A DNA stretch of 64,000 nucleotides from Gymnothorax reevesii (lineage: Eukaryota; Chordata; Actinopteri; Anguilliformes; Muraenidae): contig CM056574.1 of NCBI GenBank assembly GCA_029721435.1, positions 5,308,501 through 5,372,500 of the forward strand, written 5' to 3'. The translations under genes were made by a program, and so were the position numbers. Each line of letters opens with the position of its first letter. The first letter of the stretch is position 1. The notes beneath the pieces were generated by a model. That model worked only from the letters and a program-made list of their open reading frames with translations. It did no database searches and had not been told where the DNA came from. This document shows positions 53,241-64,000 of the stretch, in pieces.

Positions 53241-54600
53241 ATACTACTAAAAGTAATACTAATAAAAGTACTATGAAGAGTGATCTCTGCAGACTGTATT
53301 TTACCAATTACCGTCATGGTGCTCCGATCGAGGCAGGGGGGGACTCATCCATGTCCCCACCGGCTCATATTCCCACGATGGAGGGGGAGCCTTTCTGTGC
53401 TGCCACACGCTCCTCGAACGGTGACAGCTGGAGGTTTGAGCCTAGTTGGCTACCACCGGTCCGTGCGCTGCTGCGCATGAGCGCCACAACCCATCTTTTG
53501 TGGCGATCTTAAAATCGGACCACCGTTTTTTTTTTTTACCTACATGTAAAGCGTTTGGATTGTCAGTTATGTAGGCTTGTAACAGAGCTGCTGGCCCGTT
53601 ACTGAGACTGTGGTGATTATTGATCTCTGCCTAGAAAATGTACGCCTCCCTGTCGGTTACGTGCTTTTGACTGCTGTTCTAAGTTGACGAAAGCTGGGAC
53701 AAGTGTCTTTTTAATACAATGGCATGCGTGTGAACATGTAGAGCTAAGTTTTTATAAGCTGTTTTAACTTTGCACTCACCATTAGATTGGCCAACTAATG
53801 GAAGGGGGTGGGGCTGTGGTCAAATTATCATCTAGCTACAGTTTTACTTTGTTCCAAATGTTTTAATGCGATGCTTAAAGCAGAGGGGAAAAAAAACGCT
53901 TGCTACCTGTTTGCTCAGTCAGACAGCGGGATGGTGGTTTCCGGGGTGGACGGGAAACCACACCGAGCCGAGCGCTCGTACACCAGTGCATATGTAAGCA
54001 GTCAACTGTGAGGTGGAATTTTCCAGCTCAGAGAATGAGCAGAAAATGCTGTCAATGACCCGGTCTACTGAAATAATAATTGTTGTTATGTTTTGAAAGT
54101 TTGAAATTTTATTGTTTGTATGTATGACCAATGAATACTTATAATTTAGATACTGTGCTTAATGGTGGATGGGAAATTTCTTGGTTTTTCCCATAAAGGG
54201 AAAACGTGTTTAAAGGACTGCTAGGCACTCAGTTGGGGTTGGTTGGGCAGAGGGTTGATTCTGCAGTGCTTTTGTAAGGTGGGAATTATTGGACCCATTG
54301 CAAAAATGTACTGTTGTTTGTTTTTTTTTCCTTAAAAGTCAATCTAAGTTTTTTTTTTCTTTTTTGTTCACTTGCACTGTAAATAGCCACGACCTTCACC
54401 TGCACCTCTGGGGAAAATAAATACAATTTTTTGCACATATTTTGGTCTGGTTGACTCTATTTTTGGATTTGGACCTTAGCTGCTTTGAGTTCCCCGTACA
54501 AGGCTATAATACATGAAATATCATGGATCTATAAATTGCATATATTAATTACACACACACACAGCAGGTCAGCTGTGGTTTGGTCAGCAGGGGCATTTTG
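53241..54600. other. Unassigned sequence
   Basis: Possibly the rest of a decayed Harbinger, but no motif or terminal repeats were found. T-runs near 53526 and 54352. Confidence 0.35.
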
Positions 54601-54632
54601 TCGCGAACTGCCCTGAGAAGAGCTAACGCCCT

Positions 54633-55703
54633 GTGGTGACCGGTGAAGCAGTAATGGGCAGTACTCGACCCAAGACCTCTTCCAACTGTCAGACCTGCAT
54701 CCCTGTGACCCTCTCCTGGGGCAACAAGAGCCATCGCACTTCTGCCTTGGTGGATTCTGGAGCCAAGGGGAGCTTCTTGGACGCCGAAGCCGCAGCCTCC
54801 TGGGGTATTCCACTCTCCCCACTGGCGCGGCCTCTGACCGTCTTTGGCCTCCTGGGCCAAAGACTGGCTCAGATACAACACCAAACGGCTCCAGTCCAGC
54901 TTCTGATCTCTGGCAACTATCGCGAGACCACCACCTTTTTGATTATCCGGTCTCCTGGATCCTTGGTGGTTCTAGGACACCCCTGGCTCCGCGAGCATGG
55001 CCCAGTCTTGGACTGGTCCACCCACGAAGTTCATGAGTGGAAGTCCTCCTGTTTCGCCCGCTGCCTTCGCCACGCGGCTCCAACTATGCCTGGGTCACAG
55101 GAGTGTTCTGAGCCAGCGCCTGAACTCTCCCGAGTCCCTGCTGAATACCATGACCTGGGTGCGGTATTCAGCAAGTCTACGGCGGTGTCTCTGCCACCTC
55201 ACCGGCCCTATGATTGTGAGATTAACCTCCTGCCAGGAGCAGTGCCGCCTTGGGGGCGGGTCTTCTCCCTGTCCCAGCCTGAGAGAGTCGCCAGGGAGAA
55301 GTACCTCCCGGAGTCTTTCTGGGCCGGGATAATTCGGCTCTCCACATCACCAGCAGGAGCCGGGTTCTTCTTCGTGGCGGAGAAGGATGGTTCGCTCCAG
55401 CCCTGGATCGACTATAGAGGGTCGAACAAGATAACAGTCTGGGACCGTTATCCCCTTCCCTTCATGTCGTCCGCCTTCGACATCATCCAGGGAGCCCAGG
55501 TGTTTACCAAGCTGGATCTGCGAAACGCTTACCACCTGGTGCAGATACGCGAGGGGGATGAGTGGAAGACCGCCTTTAATACCCCCAGTGACCACTGGGA
55601 ATACCTGGTGGTTCCCTTTGGCCTTACCAACGCGCCCGCTGTCTTCCAGCGCCTGGTGAACGATGTCCTGGGTGACATGATCAGCCGGTCCGTTTATGTC
55701 TAG
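54633..55703 (+). pseudogene. Gypsy protease-reverse transcriptase
   Basis: Protease TSALVDSGAKGSFLD (D-S-G) and LVVLGHPWLREHGP. RT: GAGFFFVAEKDGSLQPWIDY, YPLPFMSSAFDIIQGAQVFT, KLDLRNAYHLVQIREGDEWK, VVPFGLTNAPAVFQRLVNDV. A TAG at 55701-55703 falls on the first residue of the Y-L-D-D catalytic box. Confidence 0.9.
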
Positions 55704-56424
55704 CTGGATGACATCCTCATTTTCTCATCCACCCGGGAGCAGCACATTCGTGCGCCAAGTCCTGAAATGTTTGTTGGAGAACCGCCTTTTTGTGAAGGCC
55801 AAAAACTGCGAGTTCCACTCCTGCTCCACAACATTTCTGGATTACATCATCTCTCCCGGGTCCCTGAAAATGGATCCCACCAAGGTGCAGTCCGTCCTGG
55901 AATGGCCCCAGCCTAAGGGCCGCAAAGCTCTGCAGGAATTCCTGGGGTTTGCTAACCTCTACCGCCGCTTCATCCGAGGGGACAGCATGGTGGCAGCTCC
56001 CCTGACCGCGCTAACTTCCGTTAAGCAGCCTTTCCGCTGGAATCCCCAGGTGGACCAGGCCTTCCAGCAGCTTAAGCGGCGGTTCACATCTGCCCCCATC
56101 CTGATGACTCCGGACCCAGCATCCCAGTTTATCGTGGAGGTGAATGCCTCCAAAGTGGGCTTGGGAGCGATGCTGTCGCAGAGATCCACCGAGGACGGGA
56201 AGGTACACCCCTGTGCTTTCTTTTCACACCACCTCACGCCTACTGAGGCTAACTATGACGTAGGTAACCGGGAGTTACTGGCAGTCAAGTTGGCTCTGGA
56301 GGAGTGGCATCACTGGCTAGAGGGAGCCACTATGCCATTTCTGGTATGGACGGATCACAAAAATCTCAAGTATCTCAAGTGTCTCAAGATGGCTAAGAGG
56401 CTTAACCCCCGCCAGGCCCGGTGA
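55704..56424 (+). pseudogene. Gypsy RT end and RNase H
   Basis: After a frameshift near 55740, reads [54 protein letters not shown] and [10 protein letters not shown]. The first catalytic Asp of RNase H is Asn (V-N-A-S). Stop TGA at 56422. Confidence 0.88.
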
Positions 56425-57406
56425 GCCTTATCTTTTGAGCGATTCAATTTCGCCTTGGCTTACAGGCCAGGGTCCCGTAATGTCAAGGCTGATGCCCTCT
56501 CTCGGTGGTTCGAGACAAGTGCCACTCCCGAAAGCCCATCCTTCCTCATCCTTCCTCCGAGTTGCTTCCTCAGTGCTGTCAAGCTCCCCATCGAGGAAAG
56601 GGTCCGAGCAGCACTGGACGGGCAGGCCGCGCCCAGTGCCTGTCTCGATAACTGTCTGTTTGTTCCCCAGGGCCTCTGGTCAGAGGTGCTTCAGTGGGGA
56701 CATGGATCCCAGTTCTCGAGCCATCCAGGGGTCAGGAGGCCCACGCTTTCATTTGGCGTCGCTTCTGGTGGCCAGACCTACCAGACGATGTCAAGAGCTT
56801 CGTAAGTGCCTGCTCGGTCTATGCCACAGCCAAGTCTCCACGCACACCCCCCTCTGGTCTCCTTCAGCCACTCCCTATCCCTAGTCGCCCCTGGTCCCAC
56901 GTAGCCCTAGATTTCGTCACGGACCTCCCTCCCTCCAGAGGCAATACTATCATCCTCACCATAGTTGACCGGTTTTCTTAAGCAGCCCGTTTCATTGCAC
57001 TCCCCAAGCTCCCCTCTGCCAAAACCACTGCCAATCTCTTGATCCACCCCATGGCATCCCTGCAGATGTTGTGTCTGACCGTGGTCCCCTGTTCACCTCC
57101 TGGTTTTGGAAAGCCTTTCTGTCTCTCCTAGTTCCCTTCTGTTCCCTCAATTCCGGGTTTCACCCTCAGTCAAACGGCCAGACCGAGCGGGCCAACCAGA
57201 CCCTGGAGACCATGCTGCGACCATGCGCCAAAAACCCAGGCTCATGGTCGAACCATCTGCCTTGGGTTGAATACACTTACAACTCGCACGCATCCACAGC
57301 CTCTGGTCTCACACCTTTTGAGTGTTGCCTGGGCTACCAGCCTCCCCTGTTCCCCTCACAGGAGGCAGAGGTGGGGGTTCCGTCTGCCGAGGCCTTCATA
57401 AGGTAA
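56425..57406 (+). pseudogene. Gypsy integrase
   Basis: AYRPGSRNVKADALSRWFET marks the RNase H/integrase link. The zinc region (SSHPGVRRP..., 56710-56830) is frame-shifted. Core: [20 protein letters not shown] (first Asp), then a TAA at 56979; SDRGPLFTSWF (second Asp); HPQSNGQTERANQTLE (Glu). Confidence 0.88.
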
Positions 57407-57863
57407 TGTCGCAACACCTGGCACTCAAGTTCCCCCAAGCCAGCACACATGAACTGCTGATTAACTGGACAGAACATTCACCCTGCAATGAAAAGCTAGC
57501 AGTTCCAACTTTTGAGCTCACAACCTTATTTCAACACTTTCTATACCTTATAAGGAAGAAGTATAACTCACTAACTCAGTAATATCTGACATATACCTTA
57601 TTTTAACAGAACAGACATTATATTGTCAGGGAAAATCAAACAATATATGCCTCCCTAGATTCAACAAAATGGTGCAGTGAACGCACCAGGGGGTCCACCG
57701 AAATGCATGACCAGTTAATGTTTTAAACAGGAAAAAACCTCGGCATTCAATTTTGTTGAATACGGAATACATTCCAAAACAAAAAGCAAAGGTAGGAGCC
57801 AAACCTCGCTTCATTGAACGATGGCCAGACTCCTACATTCAGATACACATAGGAAAAAATGTA

Positions 57864-58663
57864 CAACCCCAAACACGAAATAGCTGGGACGAAATGTAAA
57901 TTGTGAAAAAAATCAAAATGCAATGACTTTCAGATCACAAGACAATATGTTATTTACAATAGAAAATAGATAGCATATCAAATGTTGAAACTTGTGCTGA
58001 AGAATAAAATGAATAGCTGACCAGCAAGGGAGCAAAAACAGCATGTAACAAATCTCTATTTAAAAATGATATACAGTGCTTTACATAAAATACTCATACA
58101 CAACAATGGCTTCGTAGTAGAGGAGTCCATGTGCTGAACTGGCCTGCGTGCAGTCCTGATCTTATACCGATTGAGAACATTTGGCGCATTTTAAATTATA
58201 ATATATAAAACGTGTCATTTGCCTGTATAAATTATGTATCTGTGCTCTCTCCGTTGCGGAGGTTTTAAATAAATAAATAAACGAAAAGTCCGTCAAAGGA
58301 GACCCAAAACTCTCCAGCAGCTGGAAGCCTGTAATAAACAAGAGTGGGATCAAATTCCAATGGCTAAACTCAAGAAACTTGTCTCCTCAATGCCCAGACG
58401 CCTCCACTCTGTGTTAAAAAGAAGAGCGGATGCTACATCATGGTAAATAGGCCCTTGTCCCAACTTTTTGGAGACCTGCGGTGGCCGTCAAATTTGAAAT
58501 GAGCTCATTTTGTGGATGAAATCGTAAAATTTCTCATTTTCAACATTTGCTATGTTATCTTTGTTCTATTGTGAATAAAATACTGGTTGTGTGATTTGAA
58601 AGTCATTCCATTTTGATTTTATTCACAATTTACACGGTCCCAACTATTTCGGAATTGGGGTTG
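57864..58663 (+). mobile_element. Tc1-like relic with nested fragments
   Basis: CAACCCCAAACACGAAATAG (57864) and CTATTTCGGAATTGGGGTTG (to 58663), TA on both sides. Transposase C-terminus only: '[20 protein letters not shown]'-like text at 58110-58195, then, after a 90-bp insertion, 'RRPKTLQQLEAC' to 'RRADATSW' (about 58290-58443). A Gmr1-B LTR fragment (58000-58105) is embedded. Confidence 0.85.
58000..58105 (-). mobile_element. Gmr1-B LTR fragment
   Basis: AATAGCTGACCAGCAAGG through AAAACAGCATGTAACAAATC to ACTCATACACAACA matches 34202-34298 with small changes. It is the U3 end of a B-type LTR. Confidence 0.8.
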
Positions 58664-58665
58664 TA

Positions 58666-59352
58666 TTTTTCTGACAAAATGATTACGTACACGTACATGT
58701 GTCTGTGAGCTGTGTGCTGACAACTTTCATTGCTCATTTTTAATCATTTCATACTGGTCATGAAAATCGTGGTCCAAATGGCGATGACTTGGGCGGGGTT
58801 AACTGTACAAGGTGCCATTGTCAATATGTGATAATAGTCACACTTTCTAGATTTTTAAAATCAAAGGCACTACTGCCAAGACTTTTATAAAATTATTTTT
58901 TGAGGATTCATAAAGTTTTATTATCCTGGTTTAAATTGTCATTTTCTGGTTTGATGTTCAATAAAATGCAATAATTGATGATGGAAGGTTTTCCATCTCA
59001 GGGTTCCAGCTGCCTGTAATTTATGTAACTAAATAAAATTGCTCTAGAGGACCCTCAACTGGCTTCTAAAATATGTCATAAATCAAATCCAAATGTATAG
59101 ACTCTGAATACATGTACATGTGCATGTATGTTGTTTCTCCAGTAAATTAGCTCCAGATTTTCTCAGGCCAGCTGCAGCCCTGGACTCCCTAGTGTTACCT
59201 GCTCTGTCATTTGCCAGTTGTTCCCATCAATGACAAACCTGATGAGTTGTAATCTAATAACGGTAAAGACCTGGATAAATGTCTTTTCCGTTATTGGAAT
59301 CACCAGGACTCTGCCATCTTCTATATAATCATCCGGTGTGAGACGAACTGTC
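58666..59352. other. Unassigned intergenic sequence
   Basis: No gene or repeat recognised. Confidence 0.4.
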
Positions 59353-59360
59353 CTCTACAA

Positions 59361-60314
59361 CAGTGGTCCACAACCTTTTTACCACCACGGACCGGTAAAC
59401 GCTTGACAATTTTACCGCGGCCCGGGGTGGGGGGTTTATAAAGTTACCAGTTTGAACCGTCAGATAAGGCTTCTGCATGTTTGTGTGCCCGCTAAGACTC
59501 ACAAGCTCTCCTCCTCTAACGTTAACGTTTAAACATGCCTTCAAAATCAGATACAGATAGCCTACACCACAAAAACGAATATAAAGTGCATGAAAATTTG
59601 AACTAACCATAACGCCAAATCAACGGAAGCCCTCAGCTTGTTTCTCTGCAACTAGACGGTCCCATCTGGGGGTGATGGGAGACAACGACACCCTTTAAAT
59701 GCAGCTACTTTATCTGCCAACTTGAAGACCGTTGTCATTTTTCCTTGAAGTGACAGATTGAGTTCATTGAGCAGGTTGAATATGTCGCACAGGTAAGCCA
59801 GTTTTGCGACCCATTCCTCGTCTCTGAAATGTGCAGCCAGCGGTGACTTTTCTGAGAGAAATCTTTGCTGTGGCTCTCGTAATTCAAACACTCTGGCCGG
59901 CGATTTACCTCGGGATAACCATCTTATTTCTATGTACAAGAGAAGGCGTCTGTGCTCCACGTTTCAAATTAAAATATTATTTTAAGTGATCATTTACAGA
60001 TTATCTGCATTTGGCGTGTTCGAGAAGAACAACGGTGTATCTTTGTGCAGATGTGTCCGCCAGTGGACGTGGAGCTGCAAATTTATGCAAGCAGTTACAA
60101 TATTTAATCACTAGATGGCAGACCAGGATCAGTTATTGAATATTCACAACTGCCAGTAAACTCCTGTCTCCTACGTGGGCGCGGTCGCGGAAGATTGTGC
60201 GCGTTGTAGGCTATTTGCAGAATGAATGCTGACCGGGTTATCCGTCGCATCTTGTTGTCTTGTGCGGCCCGGTACCAATTGATCCGCGGACTGCCCGGGG
60301 GTTGGGGACAACTG
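59361..60314 (-). mobile_element. hAT (Charlie/ZBED-type) element, internally deleted
   Basis: CAGTGGTCCACAACC (59361) and GGTTGGGGACAACTG (to 60314), with an exact 8-bp duplication CTCTACAA at 59353-59360 and 60315-60322. Transposase fragment on the minus strand. Near-CTCF site TCACTAGATGGCAG at 60108-60121. Confidence 0.93.
59652..59960 (-). pseudogene. hAT transposase fragment
   Basis: Reads EIRWLSRGKSPARVFELREP, EEWVAKLAYLCDIFNLLNEL, NLSLQGKMTTVFKLADKVAA, the conserved central part of ZBED5/SCAND3-type hAT transposases. About 100 of roughly 600 codons remain. Confidence 0.9.
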
Positions 60315-61082
60315 CTCTACAATGTCACATCCCCTGGGTCTCTGCCCTATATCATGTCTCCTTTAGAACAAGGGCATCAGTCTGGTATGTGCAAGTGTGA
60401 ATACCTATCAAATAACGGTAAAGACGGGGTGAAATATATATTTTAATATTTCTGTGAAAAATAATAATCTAGCATTGCTATTGCACAACTGCAATCATTA
60501 TCATGTTTGCCAACTGTAAACATGCCAAAGTCCAGAAAAGCTTACAACTTTTTTTCACCAAATCTCTTTTCTGTTATTTGTCCCTTTTTGTGAAAATACG
60601 CGTTGAGATGAATGATTGTTGTCTTATCTAATCGGGGAGAAGAAGCAGCACCTGGTAAGTGTGGAGTGCTCTCGGAGTGAACCTTCTGTTAATCATCTTC
60701 TGAAAATGACTGAGAACAGGTCAGGACTAATTGTTTAAAACGGATGTTTTGTCCATCCCAATTCTCAGTTATACTGAATTTATCCCATGATTTCATCTCT
60801 GTTAGATCGCATATGGAGAGAAACGGTGTCTTCAGCTGCCAATTACAATAATTGGAAAACGCGTCAGTAAAGGAAATTGATTGAGAACTTGCCCGGACTA
60901 TCCTAAGTGTCATAAATGGACATGTCGCTGCCCCTCCCCCCAATTCCCTGTTCTAGCGCCGGCTGCCACGAAGCACAAATATGGAACTTTCTTTCTGCCG
61001 TGCTCTCTAAACCAAGCAAAACTCAACGAGTCGGCAACCCGCCCACTGGCCCCGCCGCTTCCTCAACCTCTCCCCATCTGCT

Positions 61083-61105
61083 CGCCCAGACGCTTTTCTC
61101 TCTCC

Positions 61106-61140
<35 letters not shown>
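61083..61140. repeat. (CT)n microsatellite
   Basis: TCTC run. Confidence 0.95.
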
Positions 61141-61145
<5 letters not shown>

Positions 61146-61590
61146 TGTAATATGCTCCAGTCAAATATAATGTTAGAGCATCAGCGGTAACAGTTTGTGA
61201 GTCGTATTCAGAAACCTAATCAAAAGTATTTGAATACGATAAAGAAAAACAAGTTTATGAATATGAAATGTGTCCATGAAAATTGCGAATGTATATCGCA
61301 AAGCACTATTGGAAAAAAAAAAATAAATAAAAAAATAATAAATTTGTTGACGGCGAAGACAATATTCGCTTTCAAATTATTGTAAACATTTTTCCAGCTC
61401 TCATTATATCTGTCCCAACCAACTCTCAGATTAAACCTTCACCCCTGGGTCACAGTCATGCCAGCACATATGAAAGCTGAGATCCTGTAACAGTCTGTAA
61501 TGTAGGTTTCTTTTCTTATTAAATAACATAAACCTGGACCAGACCAAAGTGTCACGGCCACTACCCTTTATGCTGGATAAATCTGGCGTC

Positions 61591-61624
<34 letters not shown>
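61591..61624. repeat. (CA)n microsatellite
   Basis: ACAC run. Confidence 0.95.
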
Positions 61625-61626
<2 letters not shown>

Positions 61627-62513
61627 TCTTTAGGAAAACAGCAGAACACTGGCCACTCCTACACCCCACCCCCTAACAAGCCACTCCATCAGCTACCCAG
61701 CCCCATCCGACAGCACAGCAAACTCCTCCCACCCTTACCAAATCACAATAATCAATCAACGAATTCCCACACGCGTGACACTCCAAAGAGCATATAAAGC
61801 CAACACACTGAAATACTGCAAGAGGCACACAGGAAATCCCTTCATAAACAAACACAGCACTCCAACCAAACTGGGTACCCAAGGCACACACTACTTACAG
61901 CTCCCAATTCTCCCCAGCCTCCCACTACTCCAGAGTACACTGCTGCCCAAATATTTTAAAAACATCGTTACAACAAAGACAGATAAAACACAAACATTGA
62001 TTTAAAATACATGTAACTTTCCATGCAAATAAGACCCTCCCCCAGGGTCTAGGCTTAAGTGCTGATCCGACACGGCTTGCAACAATTTACGCCCGTAGGG
62101 GAATCGTCGGCCCAGCGCTGAACATCAGAGTGGAGGACCGCGTGCCCACCACTCATACCAAACTGGGAAGCAGTAGATTGGAGCACTCCTATCTGTCCCC
62201 AGTCCCTCTCTATCATCCCCCCTGCTGCCGGAACATCTCCCCCTGCACTGGCTATCTTCGCCGCCGGCAGCCTTAAATGGCTACGAACTGCACCCACCCC
62301 CCTTCAGAGAGTGCATGTCACAACAACTTAATCGACGATCTGCCCAGGCACAAGCCACCCGCTCCGCCCCGCTCCCCAGTCCCTCATTTCACAGACTTAG
62401 CTCTCAATATATAGGGCCAACCCCCCCAAACAATCAACTTCAGCTGAATTAACTCAGCCACGACAACCTCCAATCAACAATCATGAAACCCCTCCACTTT
62501 TAATTGTTTAGCC

Positions 62514-62715
62514 CAGGGGTGTCAAACTGACCCGTAAACGGGCCAAGAGGCTGCAGGTCTTCAATCCTACCAAGCAGAAGCTCACCTGAAAGCACTGATT
62601 TAATCAACTGATCTAGGCCTGCACAACTGATTAGTTGTATCAGGTGCGCTTCTGCATTGTTGGAGTGAAAACCTGCAGCCTCTTGACCCCTTTACGGATG
62701 AGTTTGACACCCCTG
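62514..62715. mobile_element. 202-bp hAT MITE
   Basis: CAGGGGTGTCAAACT and AGTTTGACACCCCTG ends. 8-bp flanks GTTTAGCC (62506-62513) and GTTTAACC (62716-62723), one mismatch. Internal arms around GAGGCTGCAGGT/ACCTGCAGCCTC are also inverted. Confidence 0.9.
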
Positions 62716-62723
62716 GTTTAACC

Positions 62724-64000
62724 CATCACAACCCGCATTTATTACAAGTCCATTGATTAAAACAGCCGCTGTCTTTATCTTGAGAGCTGTGGTTGGTTTC
62801 CCCAGGGTATTTTCCGCATTGACTGTTTTCAGTTTCAATAGTAAAATGCAGACTACACATACACTGTCACTTTCGTTTTCAGCTTCGGATAAAAGGCTTT
62901 TCTGCGAAACGACATTTAGTCGCTCCCTCTGGATCTCTCGCGTTCTGACCTCTGACCATCGGCTGGGTTTCATATATTTCATATAAGTGTAAAGTATATT
63001 ACACGGTGTGTATTGTAATGTTGGTAAAGTTCCCCACTCCTAAGGTAAGACTCCACTATTTCGTTTTATTTATTTATTTTTTCGTTCGACATACTTTTGT
63101 AAAATTAACCATTCAAGAAAATATTTAATTTGCATTTCCCCCCCAGCTATTGGGTAATACCATTATTCATTTCACTATGATATTAAAGTAGCGTGGACAT
63201 ATTCGTATAGCCTACGTTGGGGGAAATATGTGACCCTGCCTGTGATAACCCAGCAAAAGTAATTTTATGGTGATTAACAGTCTTTTACACAAAGTCATTC
63301 TACACCAAGTAAGGAATATCCTGTGGAAAAAATCTAACTGATATCTCTAATATTGATCGAGAGAGGTCATGTGAAAGTTTTGGCGGATTTCAGGCTCAGA
63401 GAAACTGTTTTTCAAGAAATTAGGCTACGATTTGAAAATAAGTATTTTTAAAACAGCCACACTTTTGAACCATAATTTTCCTGACAACGCTTTTGGGAAA
63501 CGCACCCCTGAACGATTGGTCTGCATGTCGTCATCGTCCAAAATACCAAATTGTTTCGCGAAGTAGCTGGCATGACATGTCTTCAAACTAGGCTGGTTAG
63601 CTTCACAAGACGTTTATCTATAAAGGCAAACACTTATTTCCTGACATTTCCGAGGTGATGCAACATAATCCATGTAGAAATCCGCACCCGCAACTCTTCT
63701 GACATTCCACGAAACCACCTTCTTTACCATGGTGCGCACTGATATTATGGTCTACTTTCATTTTCAATGGTTGAAAAGAACTTCCTAAACCGAATGACAC
63801 CCAAACTATCGGGTGTTCATCTGCCGAAGGTAAACTCAAACAGATTGAAACGAGTTTAGAGGAAACCAACTTCCGGTATTTCTCCACTAAAAAATGTAAA
63901 CGTAGTGTCAATAAATTCATTAATTTTAATATGTATGGTGTTACAAATTAATTTTTGAACACTATATTTTGAAACTCCAATATGTAACCTATCATTTACA
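62724..64000. other. Unassigned sequence to window end
   Basis: No gene or repeat recognised; no spliced-exon signature seen on either strand. Confidence 0.4.

Larger units (their letters stand above)
54633..57406 (+). mobile_element. Ty3/gypsy pol remnant, conventional order
   Basis: Protease, RT, RNase H, then integrase: the usual Ty3/gypsy order, opposite to the Gmr1 elements nearby. Distinctly GC-rich against its surroundings. Stops and shifts throughout; no LTR found on either side. Resembles chromovirus-like fish elements. Confidence 0.88.
60323..62505. other. Unassigned sequence with microsatellites
   Basis: No gene recognised. Contains (CT)n at 61083-61140 and (CA)n at 61591-61624. 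61640-62460 is unusually C-rich on this strand, but its frames show no domain. Confidence 0.4.

Noticed and set aside
61640..62460. C-rich region as a CpG-island promoter
   Set aside because: It is C-rich on one strand with few CpGs in much of its length, and no first exon was recognised next to it.

Overview
The window looks like a teleost fish genome. It holds the 3' portion of one spliced host gene inside a dense set of fish-type transposons (DIRS, hAT with 8-bp target duplications, PIF/Harbinger, Tc1, V-SINE, L2 and CR1/Rex-like LINEs, Ty3/gypsy). The species cannot be named from sequence alone. Nothing is bacterial.

Host gene (2350-25972, + strand): the last eight exons of a guanylate-binding protein (GBP, interferon-inducible dynamin-like GTPase). 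All seven internal junctions have GT/AG signals and compatible phases, giving 489 residues that end in a CVLL prenylation box. The exons with the P-loop and switch motifs are not seen and should lie upstream, beyond the DIRS element at the left edge (1-2000). The introns are filled by TEs: a 7-kb TTAA-flanked, THAP-bearing Kolobok-like element containing a hAT that itself contains a retrotransposon remnant (3845-10864), a Harbinger (13280-15852), a Tc1 (17025-18833), an L2 remnant, a LINE ending within about 15 bp of an exon (20911-23340) and a Tc1-type MITE (24828-25357).

26-33 kb is intergenic: MITEs, hAT pieces, a solo LTR, simple repeats and a folded-back Tc1.

33.8-51.8 kb is the most notable part: a cluster of Gmr1-like Ty3/gypsy retrotransposons in which integrase lies BEFORE reverse transcriptase (gag-PR-IN-RT-RH, the Ty1/copia-like order). 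Family B (33831-39719, - strand) has 468-bp LTRs, a CAAG target duplication and a tRNA-Gln primer site. Family A has an older copy (40865-51791) split by a very young one (42772-48817) whose two 491-bp LTRs look identical, with target duplication GTAC and a tRNA-Pro-like primer site. Further A-type remnants lie at 5720-7113, 9941-10338 and 27843-28324. Every A LTR that keeps its 5' end carries a perfect match to the CTCF core consensus 17-18 bp from that end, so this family may scatter insulator sites.

52-64 kb: V-SINE, a Harbinger fragment, a conventional-order Ty3/gypsy pol remnant (PR-RT-RH-IN, 54633-57406), a Tc1 relic, a hAT with a transposase fragment, a MITE and unassigned DNA. No second host gene was recognised.
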